48,229 nucleotides of DNA from Bacteroidales bacterium (GCA_017544005.1 JAFYEZ010000020.1:1-48229), one strand, 5' to 3'. Shown: positions 31,086-39,340, numbered from the stretch's first letter. Notes: generated by a model from the letters alone, not told the origin. Program-made: numbers and translations.

Positions 31086-33085
31086 TGCACTTTCTTTAAA
31101 ACGATGACGGCGCGCTCTGCATTGCCGAGGCCTTCCCAGAAGGAGCGAAGCTCGGAATAGCCGCTGACAGGTACACGCAACGTGTTCAGGTTGAAGTTGA
31201 AGAGGGCGATCACCCGGTTGTCTTCCCGGGTGCAGCGCAAAGAGTAGTTACTTTGGTTCGCCGCCGAACAAAATGCGTTGTAGGCCCGGGGAAGCTGTTC
31301 CACTTCGTATCCTTCCGGAATGTTGAGCACGAACCTGTAGAGATGGCGGTGGCGATAGTTGAAATCGACCGGCGTCATCCGTTTCTCGCGCTGGAAAGCG
31401 CCGTCCAGATGCCAGGGATAGAGGAAGACGGGGATATAGAGGTAATCGCCGCTTTGGTCAATCTCCTTCTGGAAATCATAATGAACGTGGCAAGTGTCAC
31501 TCCGCTTGTCCGCGTTGGTCATAGACATCGTGGAGATGTCGATCCGCTCATCGATTTCGGTATCCTGAATCCATTCGTCCTCATCGGAAAAACGGTCGCG
31601 GTTTGCCTTGACCGAATAGCAGGGATATCCCGCGACGTCGATATTGGAGAGGCCCGAAAGCAACCCGGTCGCCGGATCGACGTTCACGACGACCTCCTGG
31701 GAGAAGGAGTTGGTGTTGGGATTCCTGACGGAGGTCAGGTCCACCCACTCTCCGCCGCCTTCCGGGTGCATCCAACGCGCTTTTTCCACCAGATAGTCAG
31801 AATCGAAGAGGTTCAGGTAGCCGCATTTGTCTTCCGAGGCATCCAGGTAATAGACCTTTCGGTCCGGGGTGCTCACCCGCAGGATGACGGCAGTAAAAGC
31901 GGAGGCCGTTACGTGGTCCTCATTCAGGTCTCCGGATGAACGCGGATGGATCAGGACCGGGTCGGCCGTATAGCCGATTGAATTCAATGCACTGGCCAGC
32001 AGGGCGTTCAGGTCGGCCGAGTTCCCTTCGTGCGCCTTGAGGGTTTCTCCCGGACTTTGTGCCGAAAGGCGTGTGTGCCCGTTCCAGCTCACCTCTTCCC
32101 GGAGCAGATTCCAGACGGTCATTATCGTGGATTCATCGTCTTCCAACCCCGCGATGGCCTCAAAAAGAGCCTGTTTGTTCTTGAACGATGTGCGGAAAGG
32201 ATTTTGATATCCTGATTCCTTAAGATTGAAATCGATCTGCGCCCAACTCGTCGCGAAATTTTGCTCTTTCTTATTGGGAATCACGAATCTGCGCAGATCA
32301 TAAACAATTCCGAGCCGGTAGGAGTCGGAGGCGATGCTGTAGGGTTCGCGGCGAAGGCGGGGCACGTCGCTGACCTTGTAGTAGTCTGTCCTGAGATGAT
32401 AATCGACCGGATTCCCTCCGAGGAGCACGGCAGTCTCCAGGTTGGTTTCGTTGCTCGTTTCAATCCTGGAAGAATCGCCCTTGAGCATCGTATTGTAGGT
32501 GAAATAGTCAGGATAAGAGACCTCCGTGACCGCGAGATTGATGGGATAGGTGGTGGCCTGCAGGTAGAGATTGTCAATTACCGAGTTGGAGAGAATCCAT
32601 TCGTAGGTCACTTCGACGACGGAACCGACCCGTACCTCCTCGGCCGTGAAGGTCACCCGCCTGGTGTCGTCGGTGAAACGCTTGTCGAAAATATACTCCT
32701 TGGACATCGGCGTCTTGACGACCTTTCCTTCGGCATCCAGGTTGTAAGTATTGACCTTGATGTTGGTTATTTTCTCCCGGCTGTTCTTGGCGGTGGAGTA
32801 GAAAAACTCGTAGTCCGCCACCTTTTTGCCCTCTTCTTTCAGGATTTTCCAGCGTTCGTTGACAACGATGTATTTGCCGAATGACGCGTCCGGATCGAGC
32901 CTGACAGAGACATCTGTCTTGCGGCAGAGCAGGAGGACTGCAGCGGTGGTATCCAGGTCGTAGCGCGTCAGGGCCACCTCCTCATCGGAAACGGCGCCGA
33001 ACTTCGGATTGACCGGGATAGACTGCGCCCGCAACGCCGGAACCGAACCGAGAAATAGGAATAAAAAGATGACAAATCGCCTCAT
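31082..33085 (-). CDS. Exported DUF3857/transglutaminase-like protein (degenerate active site)
   Basis: This is a 667-aa paralogue of the downstream protein with the same layout: signal peptide (MRRFVIFLFLFLGSVPALRA), DUF3857-like domain, transglutaminase-like domain and C-terminal beta domain (LNIPEGYEVEQLPRAYNAFC). The core text is GNSADLNALLASALNSIGY, where Ser356 stands at the place of the catalytic Cys seen as GDCKALTN in the paralogue, so it is probably not a cysteine-dependent enzyme. The start at 33085 is set by the signal peptide, with a -7 box upstream. It is the first gene of the five-gene operon that runs through the Kef-type antiporter to the arginine deiminase. Role unknown; it could be a partner or regulator of the active paralogue. 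Confidence 0.83.
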   Translation of the reverse strand: MRRFVIFLFLFLGSVPALRAQSIPVNPKFGAVSDEEVALTRYDLDTTAAVLLLCRKTDVSVRLDPDASFGKYIVVNERWKILKEEGKKVADYEFFYSTAKNSREKITNIKVNTYNLDAEGKVVKTPMSKEYIFDKRFTDDTRRVTFTAEEVRVGSVVEVTYEWILSNSVIDNLYLQATTYPINLAVTEVSYPDYFTYNTMLKGDSSRIETSNETNLETAVLLGGNPVDYHLRTDYYKVSDVPRLRREPYSIASDSYRLGIVYDLRRFVIPNKKEQNFATSWAQIDFNLKESGYQNPFRTSFKNKQALFEAIAGLEDDESTIMTVWNLLREEVSWNGHTRLSAQSPGETLKAHEGNSADLNALLASALNSIGYTADPVLIHPRSSGDLNEDHVTASAFTAVILRVSTPDRKVYYLDASEDKCGYLNLFDSDYLVEKARWMHPEGGGEWVDLTSVRNPNTNSFSQEVVVNVDPATGLLSGLSNIDVAGYPCYSVKANRDRFSDEDEWIQDTEIDERIDISTMSMTNADKRSDTCHVHYDFQKEIDQSGDYLYIPVFLYPWHLDGAFQREKRMTPVDFNYRHRHLYRFVLNIPEGYEVEQLPRAYNAFCSAANQSNYSLRCTREDNRVIALFNFNLNTLRVPVSGYSELRSFWEGLGNAERAVIVLKKVQ

Positions 33086-33102
33086 AAGGGTACAATTTGC
33101 TC

Positions 33103-33110
33103 CAAAGTTA
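33103..33110 (-). promoter_or_regulatory. -7 box for the DUF3857-Kef-arginine deiminase operon
   Basis: The minus strand reads TAACTTTG, an exact TAnnTTTG match, 17 bases before the ATG at 33085. No other promoter-like site or terminator is visible down to 25257, which supports a single five-gene operon. Confidence 0.7.
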
Positions 33111-33145
33111 GTGGAAGTTTTGCTTCCGTGCAAGAGTCCTGCGCG

Positions 33146-34030
33146 TCAGCGCAGCACATTCCCCGGCGAGAAAAGCAGGCCGAATCTCAGCATGTGGCGG
33201 GCCGGTGCCGGAGCGGTGCGGTCGTAGGGCACGTAGCCGTCGGGATTGATGGTCGCTCCAGTTACGGTTACGCAGTCCCGGAAAGCCTCGTCGTAGCCAT
33301 AATGGTACTGGACGAAGAGACTCGGATAGCCGAGTTTGGGCGCGATGCACCAGGCCACGTCCGCCGTCACGTTGGCCAGGGACTTGTTCAGCAGCGGCAA
33401 CACTTCGCCGGCGAATTCCCAACGGCCGTCACAGGTCCTGTAGGCAGCGCGCAGGCGGGCGATTCCCAGATACTTGGTGAGAATGTCGAAGGTGTACACA
33501 TCGCCGTAGCAGCCGACGCCAAAACGCGCTGCGGCCGAAAGGGTTAGCGATTCTTTGTCCCTCAGGTTCCATTGACGGAACCAGGTGCAGAAGAGATAGT
33601 TGATGCTGCGGGAGTAGGCATCGTCGCGGCCGTTGGAGCGGTGTTCGAAGCCCCAGAGCAGGCTGTGGTATCCATCCGTCCGGTAGAACTGTTTCCAGGC
33701 GTAGAGACCGGGAATGAAGGTATGGTCGTAGAAAGGGTAGGAGCGTATGTAGAAACTCCATAGGGAAATCTGCGTGTAGCCCAGGGCCAGGTTGATGCCG
33801 CTGCCGCCGATATTCTGCGCCAGGTCGGTCCGGAAACTGATCTGGAACTTCATATCGGCGGTATTGCCGGATAGCGGGGCGCCCAGTTGCGCTCCCGTCG
33901 TATAATATATAGGTCTGAGGGATCGGATGACCGGTGCGGGCCCCCGTCCGTCGGTCGCCTCCTGCGCGCGGAGTCCGTAAGGGGCAGCAAGCAGGAAAAG
34001 CGTAAAGAGAATTTTGGCTATATTTGTCAT
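33146..34030 (-). CDS. pldA: Outer-membrane phospholipase A (OMPLA)
   Basis: This is an outer-membrane beta-barrel phospholipase that hydrolyses misplaced phospholipids in the outer leaflet, 294 aa. There is a signal peptide (MTNIAKILFTLFLLAAPYGLRA). The OMPLA active site is complete: His130, Ser132 and Asn144 within FEHRSNGRDDAYSRSINYLF, with the same spacing as His142/Ser144/Asn156 of E. coli. Aromatic, alternating strands surround it (QISLWSFYIRSYPFYDH). The start at 34030 gives the signal peptide and follows a -7 box, so the gene has its own promoter although it lies on the same strand just after the acyl-carrier operon. A link to that operon's lipid chemistry is possible but unproven. 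Confidence 0.88.
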   Translation of the reverse strand: MTNIAKILFTLFLLAAPYGLRAQEATDGRGPAPVIRSLRPIYYTTGAQLGAPLSGNTADMKFQISFRTDLAQNIGGSGINLALGYTQISLWSFYIRSYPFYDHTFIPGLYAWKQFYRTDGYHSLLWGFEHRSNGRDDAYSRSINYLFCTWFRQWNLRDKESLTLSAAARFGVGCYGDVYTFDILTKYLGIARLRAAYRTCDGRWEFAGEVLPLLNKSLANVTADVAWCIAPKLGYPSLFVQYHYGYDEAFRDCVTVTGATINPDGYVPYDRTAPAPARHMLRFGLLFSPGNVLR

Positions 34031-34050
34031 AAGCAAACGGTTTGCTGCGA

Positions 34051-34058
34051 CAAATATA
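34051..34058 (-). promoter_or_regulatory. -7 box for the outer-membrane phospholipase gene
   Basis: The minus strand reads TATATTTG, an exact TAnnTTTG match, 20 bases before the ATG. It overlaps the short gap after the acyl carrier protein gene. Confidence 0.65.
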
Positions 34059-34075
34059 GCCAAAAAACAGATGCG

Positions 34076-34321
34076 TTACGCGGTGGCGACAGCGAGGCGG
34101 CGGCTCAGGTAGGCGACGATGTCGTCGATGGAGCGGAAACCGATCAGGTCGGCGTTCGGGATCGAAATGCCGAAGTGCTCTTCGATGGCGCTCACCATCT
34201 CAATGAAGACGAAGGAGTCCACGGCCCCTTCCTCCCGGAATGAGCCTGCGGTATTGATCTCTTCGACAGGGACTTCCACATAGTCCTGCAGAATGTCCAA
34301 AAGCTCTTTTCTGATATCCAT
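34076..34321 (-). CDS. Stand-alone acyl/peptidyl carrier protein
   Basis: This is an 81-aa carrier protein that would hold an acyl or aminoacyl group on a 4'-phosphopantetheine arm. The attachment Ser36 lies in GAVDSFVFIEMV, where DSF takes the place of the usual DSL. A four-helix ACP outline is visible (ELLDILQDYVEVPVEEI, then SAIEEHFGISIPNADL, then SIDDIVAYLSRRL), with the typical acidic character. The start MDIRKELLDIL at 34321 fits the family; the upstream frame overlaps the ligase. It is the last gene of a four-gene operon and lies 20 bases after the ligase that probably loads it. It is not next to fatty acid synthesis genes, so it is probably specialised. Confidence 0.88.
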   Translation of the reverse strand: MDIRKELLDILQDYVEVPVEEINTAGSFREEGAVDSFVFIEMVSAIEEHFGISIPNADLIGFRSIDDIVAYLSRRLAVATA

Positions 34322-34341
34322 TGCTGTATTGTGTCTAAGGG

Positions 34342-36078
34342 TTAAATCAAACTGATGCCGGTGCCGGAGCAAGCCGTAGGAAGCGTTGCGCGGCGGATTT
34401 TACGGGTAGAGGTCTTCTCGTACTCCTGCGCGGGGAGTTCGATGTATTCGATGCGCTTGTAGTCGGGCAGGAGGGCGTTGACCTTGCGGATGTCGGCGAT
34501 GATGGCTTCAATATCGCGGCGCTTGTCAGCTTCTTCGATATAAAGGCCTGCAACGAGGGTTTCACGGACAAAGCTGCCGCTCTTGAGCTCCGCCTGGTAA
34601 ACGACGATGTCGTTGGCGTAGTCCAGGTTGGTTTCAATCACATTTTCAACCTCTTCCGGGCAGATGTTCTTGCCGTTCTGGAGCACGATGGTATTCTTCT
34701 TGCGGCCCATCAGGAAGATCCGGCCCTTCTTGTCAATCCGGGCGCTGTCGCCGGTGTTGAAGAACCCGTCGGCCCCGAAGACTTCAGCTGTAGCTGCAGG
34801 GTCGTTGTAGTAGCCCTTGGCAACGCTCTTTCCGCGGACGCAAAGCTCGCCGATGCCGTTTTCGTCGGCATTCACAATCTTGGTCTCGAGCGCCGGGCAG
34901 GGACGGCCGACACTTAGGTGCTCCTTGAGCGTATCCGCGTTCATCGAGATGAGCGGACCGCACTCGGTGATGCCGTATCCGTTTTCGATGTGGATACCCA
35001 GGTCATTCATTCCTTTGATAACGACAGGATTGAGCATCGATCCTCCACAGACGATCATCTTCAGCTTGCCGCCGAAGGGCGCATAGACGTCCTTGAAAAG
35101 ATCGTGGGTCTTGTCCACCCCGAACTTGCGGAGCAGGTTGGTGAGTTTGATGCCTTTGCGGAGTTTCTCATCCTTGCCGGCCTTCTTGGCCTGTGCCCAG
35201 ATGGTCTTGTAGAACGCCGTGGCGATCATCGGCACGATGGTGAGCACCGTCGGCTGGAAGATCTTGATGTTGGCCATCATGTTGCGCATGTTGTCATTGA
35301 CATAGGTCAGACGGCCACAGCCGATGCGGGCCATGATGTGCGTATTGATTTCGGTGGCGTGGTGCATCGGCAGCACGCTCATCGAGGTATTCTCGCCTTC
35401 ATCCACCTGAATGACATCCATGCAGTTGATCATGTTGGCGGTCAGGTTGGCGTTGGTCAGCACGACGCCTTTGTTGGCGCCGGTCGTACCGCTGGTGAAG
35501 AGGATTTTGGCCGGTGCGTCGAGATTGAGCTCGATCTCGCGGTAGACGCTGGCGGAGGCCATGGAGCGGCCTTTTTCCACCAGTTCTTCGTAGTAGGGAA
35601 GCCCTTCCACCTTGCGGTCGATGGTAATCAGGGTCTTGACCTTCGGGCAGCCTTTCTGCGCCTCACGGACGATATCCAGATAGCCTGCGCCGCAAAAGAC
35701 GGCGTCCGCGTCGCATTGGGTGAGCAGGGTCTGCATCAGGGCGACGGGAGCGTTGCAGTCGATGGGCGTCACGACGCCTACGCCGCTGGAGATGGTGATG
35801 TCCGCGAAAACATACCGGCAGCAGTTCTCCGAGATGATGGCGATGTGGGCACCTGCCAGACCGGCGGCAATCAGGCCGTCTCCCAGACACATGACCTCCT
35901 CGTAGATGTCGTGAGCCGTGTAGTATTTGATCTGTTTCTCCTTGTCAAGCTCCGCAAGAATCCGGGTCTCCGGAATCAGACGGTTGATGCGAACGAGCAT
36001 GTCGCGGATGCTGCGGTAATCGCCATCCTTGAGCAGGGTGTTTCTCTGGTATTCTCTTTCAGTACGGTATTTTTTCAT
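34342..36078 (-). CDS. AMP-dependent acyl ligase (acyl-CoA/acyl-ACP synthetase or adenylation enzyme)
   Basis: This is an adenylate-forming enzyme, 578 aa, which activates a carboxylic acid as acyl-AMP and passes it to CoA or a carrier protein. Core motifs are the P-loop ILFTSGTTGANKG, GYGITECGPLIS, FNTGDSARIDKKG and the hinge GRKKNTIVLQNGKNICPEEVE, ending with the catalytic Lys region TSTRKIRR. The text is closest to long-chain fatty acyl-CoA ligases rather than NRPS A domains, but the carrier gene follows after 20 bases and a condensation-like gene precedes it by three bases. Loading of that carrier is therefore the likely role (inference). Substrate chain length or identity cannot be read. 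Confidence 0.88.
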   Translation of the reverse strand: MKKYRTEREYQRNTLLKDGDYRSIRDMLVRINRLIPETRILAELDKEKQIKYYTAHDIYEEVMCLGDGLIAAGLAGAHIAIISENCCRYVFADITISSGVGVVTPIDCNAPVALMQTLLTQCDADAVFCGAGYLDIVREAQKGCPKVKTLITIDRKVEGLPYYEELVEKGRSMASASVYREIELNLDAPAKILFTSGTTGANKGVVLTNANLTANMINCMDVIQVDEGENTSMSVLPMHHATEINTHIMARIGCGRLTYVNDNMRNMMANIKIFQPTVLTIVPMIATAFYKTIWAQAKKAGKDEKLRKGIKLTNLLRKFGVDKTHDLFKDVYAPFGGKLKMIVCGGSMLNPVVIKGMNDLGIHIENGYGITECGPLISMNADTLKEHLSVGRPCPALETKIVNADENGIGELCVRGKSVAKGYYNDPAATAEVFGADGFFNTGDSARIDKKGRIFLMGRKKNTIVLQNGKNICPEEVENVIETNLDYANDIVVYQAELKSGSFVRETLVAGLYIEEADKRRDIEAIIADIRKVNALLPDYKRIEYIELPAQEYEKTSTRKIRRATLPTACSGTGISLI

Positions 36079-36081
36079 GAT

Positions 36082-37449
36082 TTATGCGGGAAAAACTTCT
36101 TCCAGGGCAGCATCCGGACGGGCGAGCACGCCTTCGATCACACGGATGTACTGGTTCTGGAAATCAATTAGTTGTTGTGCGGTAACCATCAGTTTCTGCA
36201 CGTCGTAGTTGACATACACTTCGTTGGTGTTGATGTCGTGGATCAGGGCCATGTAGGTAAACAGGGCGCCCTTTCCGTTGCTGTGCACTTCCAGGCGGAT
36301 TCCCTTGGGCGCTGCCAGAGGAATGAACGAGAATGCCACGCCGTTTACGCTGCGGAGCATCGAGTAATTCCACGCCTTGTGCTGCATTGCCTCAATATCG
36401 AGGTAGCTCATACGGGTGTGGCGGTAAATCTCCTGCTGCTCGTCATAGACTGGTTTGATGTTGTCGATGAAGGACTTTGCGTAGTCCACCGGCGTATAGA
36501 TGACGATGCTCTGTGCCTTGGTGCCGGCCGCTTTGCGGTCTGCCACTGTGCCACGGCAGTTCAGCAGCTCGAGATTAAGAACTTTCTCGCAACGGTCGTT
36601 AATCAGCGACTGTGCGATTGAGCAGGTATAGTAGTAGAAGGAACTCAGAGAGATTGCATTCGCTTCACACCATTTCAGTGCGCGCTCGTTGATGGAGGCG
36701 GGGATGGTGAACTGGTAACCGATTGTATCGCAACGTACAAACAAATAGGTCTTAGCGAAGTTCCCTTTCAGTTTTTCCTTCATCCAACGGTCGCTCTTGT
36801 TGCCGTGGGTACCGCAATAATACGGATGCTCCGGGTGGCGGTTGAAGATGTAGTCGTGGAAGAATTCCTCGTCCTTCTTCAGAGCCTCGGAAGTGCGGTA
36901 TTCGTTGTCTTTACGGATAATCTCGAAGAAACTGCCCGGTGCCGGCGGAAGTTCCTGACCGTCGCGAAGTGCGTTGTAAACGGCAAAGAGGTCGTTCACC
37001 AGGATGCCGATTCCGTAGGTGTCCGCCACAAAGTGGCTGATTTTGAAGAAAATCATCTGCTTGCCTTCCGGATTGACGGCATACACCACGCGCAGGACGT
37101 CGCCCTTGTAGGCGTTGGTCGGTTTGCGGCGGAAGCGGTTGATGAAGGCCTCCATCTTGCCGTAGGTATCGAATTTCAGGGTAGGAATCAGCCCCACCGT
37201 GCGGTGCTCTGCAAAAAATTGTTTCACCTGCTTGCCCTCCTTGACGAAGGTGATGCGCAGGCAGTCGTTGCGCTCGAAGAGTTTGTTCAGCGCCTGCGTC
37301 ATCAGCTGCGGGTCGTACCCCTCGTCGCAGGTCACGGAAAAGACGATATTCACCACGCGCTTGAAGAGGGTGTACTTCGTCTGCAGGTTGATAACGTCCT
37401 GGGAATTGTTGAATCCCAGCAGGACTTTGCTGTCATTGCTTATTGCCAT
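36082..37449 (-). CDS. Condensation-domain-like acyltransferase
   Basis: This is a 455-aa cytoplasmic protein that resembles the NRPS condensation / chloramphenicol acetyltransferase-like fold. The signature appears in degenerate form as KISHFVADTYGIGILVNDLF: His139 and Asp143 of HHxxxDG are kept, the first His is Ser and the Gly after Asp is Thr. Downstream text with long beta/helix alternation (LNLELLNCRGTVADR, then IVIYTPVDYAKSF) fits the second half of the fold. It would transfer an acyl group from the carrier to an amine or alcohol acceptor. It overlaps the upstream exported-protein gene by ten bases and precedes the ligase by three. Assignment is from a short motif and from context, so the reaction is tentative. 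Confidence 0.68.
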   Translation of the reverse strand: MAISNDSKVLLGFNNSQDVINLQTKYTLFKRVVNIVFSVTCDEGYDPQLMTQALNKLFERNDCLRITFVKEGKQVKQFFAEHRTVGLIPTLKFDTYGKMEAFINRFRRKPTNAYKGDVLRVVYAVNPEGKQMIFFKISHFVADTYGIGILVNDLFAVYNALRDGQELPPAPGSFFEIIRKDNEYRTSEALKKDEEFFHDYIFNRHPEHPYYCGTHGNKSDRWMKEKLKGNFAKTYLFVRCDTIGYQFTIPASINERALKWCEANAISLSSFYYYTCSIAQSLINDRCEKVLNLELLNCRGTVADRKAAGTKAQSIVIYTPVDYAKSFIDNIKPVYDEQQEIYRHTRMSYLDIEAMQHKAWNYSMLRSVNGVAFSFIPLAAPKGIRLEVHSNGKGALFTYMALIHDINTNEVYVNYDVQKLMVTAQQLIDFQNQYIRVIEGVLARPDAALEEVFPA

Positions 37450-38294
37450 TGTTTCAAAAGGTTATTCAGTATTTTGATGTCAGATTTATCGACAGGGGAG
37501 TGTGTCTTGCAATCGTGGAAGATCCGCTGTGCGTAGGCGGTGATGGCGAGCGCTTCATCGCGGTCCGAGAGGGCGGTGTAGCCCACTGGGTTCCAGGGGG
37601 CGGAGAGCTTCTCGTCGGAGGCGCCATCGAAGAAAGCGTAGCGGTCAATGTTCGATTTGCCCTTGGCCGTGAATTTGTTCCGGTTGGCTTCTGCCTCGTA
37701 TGCCCGTTTCTTGGCGCTCCAGTTGCGTTTGTAGAGCATTTCGGCCAAATTGGTCAGGGTGCCGATCCGGAGTTCGCCCGCAGGAATGGTGAGCGCCGCC
37801 TTCCGGGCATAATTGATGGCAGCGTCGGATGACTTGAAGGGGTGCGCCCAATAGATGGCGGAGAGGGCCTGCCAGGCCTGGGAACTCTCCGTACGCCCCA
37901 GTTTATTGAGGACAGTGGTGAGGTCGGCGCTCATTTTCGGAACGGCGGCGGCCTGTTCCATCAGCTTGCGGGTCTGGCAGTCGCGCCCGATATTGCCGCA
38001 ATGCCAGAGGTACCCCTCCGGATTGGCCGGATCTTCCGCGATGCAGGCGTCCGCATATTTGATTCCCTCCGCATAGCAGTTGCGCTTTTCGTCTTTGGTA
38101 GCGGCGGCGTCACCCAGCATCAGCCAGGCGCGGGAGAGCCGCCAGAGCACTTCTGCCTTCTCGGCGCCGGGTGCCGCCTCGGGCAGCATCGCAAGCAGTG
38201 CATCCCGATTGGCCGCATAGTCGGCCTTGAAGGTAAACTCCCGGTCCAGGTTGGCGAACTGAAGCGCCAGAATGATGAAGAGGTACTTACACAT
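37440..38294 (-). CDS. Exported TPR-like helical repeat protein
   Basis: This is a 284-aa protein that opens with a short hydrophobic segment (MCKYLFIILALQFANL), probably a signal peptide or anchor. It continues with TPR-like helix pairs: EKAEVLWRLSRAWLMLGDAA, CYAEGIKYADACIAEDPANPEGYLWHCGNIG, and AAINYARKAALTIPAGELRIGTLTNLAEMLY. No catalytic motif is seen. It is the first gene of the acyl-carrier operon, ten bases overlapping with the condensation-like gene, and has its own -7 box. TPR proteins usually scaffold protein partners, so it may tie the pathway to the envelope, which is inference. I do not recognise a named family. Confidence 0.72.
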   Translation of the reverse strand: MCKYLFIILALQFANLDREFTFKADYAANRDALLAMLPEAAPGAEKAEVLWRLSRAWLMLGDAAATKDEKRNCYAEGIKYADACIAEDPANPEGYLWHCGNIGRDCQTRKLMEQAAAVPKMSADLTTVLNKLGRTESSQAWQALSAIYWAHPFKSSDAAINYARKAALTIPAGELRIGTLTNLAEMLYKRNWSAKKRAYEAEANRNKFTAKGKSNIDRYAFFDGASDEKLSAPWNPVGYTALSDRDEALAITAYAQRIFHDCKTHSPVDKSDIKILNNLLKQWQ

Positions 38295-38310
38295 GGTCTA
38301 AAAAGTTGAG

Positions 38311-38318
38311 CAAAGATA
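38311..38318 (-). promoter_or_regulatory. -7 box for the acyl-carrier operon
   Basis: The minus strand reads TATCTTTG, an exact TAnnTTTG match, 16 bases before the ATG of the first operon gene. It shares a region of about 120 bases with the divergent LytTR gene, a natural place for LytTR binding. Confidence 0.75.
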
Positions 38319-38379
38319 TATTAAACATAGGTTCGTGGCGAAAGCAGTGATATTTGGGGCGGGAATTCCGTAAAAGTTG

Positions 38380-38387
38380 TATATTTG
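38380..38387 (+). promoter_or_regulatory. -7 box for the LytTR regulator gene
   Basis: TATATTTG matches TAnnTTTG exactly, 27 bases before the ATG at 38415, divergent from the acyl-carrier operon. Confidence 0.7.
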
Positions 38388-38414
38388 TGGTAAAATTTAA
38401 ATTTTTGGGACAAA

Positions 38415-39248
38415 ATGAGCGCCAAACCGCAATCCGCCACACCCCTGAAAAAGGTTCCGCAGATCTTTGGAACGTTCAGTTTCCAACTCTGGTATATCCT
38501 TCTGCCGGCCTATTTTTTCTTCTTCATGGTTACCGTTTACCGTCCCTTCGGGATGGAGGAGGCCCTGGACATGGGGCGGGGACTCTTCTATTTCAACACC
38601 ACCATGCTGATGTGTATCATCCTGGTTTGCCTGCTGTTGCTGCGGCTTCTTTTCTGGGGAATCTTCCGGAATACGCAGCGAAACTGGCTGGGCTACTTTT
38701 TCTGGTGTTTTGGCGAGCTCTCGGTAATCGCCTACTTTATGGCGCTCTACCTCTGCCTGATGGGCGGCGCCATCACGCCTTATTTTACCCAGGTGGCCAT
38801 CTGTCTCCAGTACAGTTTCCTGATCCTGATTTATCCCTATTTCGGCATCACGGTGGTCAGTGCGCTGATTGCCTATCGGATGGCGGATCCGGAAGAGGAG
38901 GTGGCCAAGGACCATATCCGTTTTGTCGATTCCAACAACCAGGTCCGGATTGTCCTTGCCGCCAAATCCATCCTGTTCATCCGGGCGGAAGACAACTATG
39001 TAAAGATTCACTATCTGGATAACAACCGGGTGAAGGACTATCTGCTGCGCGCCACGATGAATTCAATCGCACCGCTCGTCGAGCCGCACGGCCTCTTCCG
39101 CTGCCAGCGCTCCTGGTTCGTCAATCTGGCGCACATCGTGGCCCTGCGCAAAGATCCGGACGATATGTACACCGTCGAACTCGATACGGACGGCATCTCC
39201 ATCCCTGTTTCCAGGGCGCTCTACCGCGAGCTGTCCGCCCGGCTCTGA
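38415..39248 (+). CDS. Membrane-anchored LytTR-type transcriptional regulator
   Basis: This is a 277-aa protein with four membrane helices in its first 150 residues (LWYILLPAYFFFFMVTVY, MLMCIILVCLLLLRLLFW, LSVIAYFMALYLCLMGG, YSFLILIYPYFGITVV). A C-terminal LytTR DNA-binding domain follows (SILFIRAEDNYVKIHYLDNNRVKDYLLRATMNSIAPL, then LFRCQRSWFVNLAHIVALRK). It has neither a response-receiver nor a kinase domain, so it acts as a one-component regulator with a membrane sensor. Its place, divergent from the acyl-carrier operon with about 120 bases between starts, makes that operon the likeliest target. The signal might be membrane state or a lipid, which is speculation. Confidence 0.87.
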   Translation: MSAKPQSATPLKKVPQIFGTFSFQLWYILLPAYFFFFMVTVYRPFGMEEALDMGRGLFYFNTTMLMCIILVCLLLLRLLFWGIFRNTQRNWLGYFFWCFGELSVIAYFMALYLCLMGGAITPYFTQVAICLQYSFLILIYPYFGITVVSALIAYRMADPEEEVAKDHIRFVDSNNQVRIVLAAKSILFIRAEDNYVKIHYLDNNRVKDYLLRATMNSIAPLVEPHGLFRCQRSWFVNLAHIVALRKDPDDMYTVELDTDGISIPVSRALYRELSARL

Positions 39249-39310
39249 GGTTGTTGATAAATAATTGATAGCATTTCTAAAAAATCGATTGTCGTTTCGA
39301 TAAAAATCGC

Positions 39311-39318
39311 TAATATTG
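39311..39318 (+). promoter_or_regulatory. Probable -7 box for the butyrate kinase operon
   Basis: TAATATTG is one mismatch from TAnnTTTG and lies 22 bases before the ATG at 39341, in an AT-rich stretch that contrasts with its surroundings. Confidence 0.45.
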
Positions 39319-39340
39319 TGCTCTATTTTAAAGGTAAAAT

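Noticed and set aside
33139-33154. CTGCGC/GCGCAG hairpin over the stop codon of the outer-membrane phospholipase gene
   Set aside because: It has no T tract after it on the minus strand, so a Rho-independent terminator is not supported.
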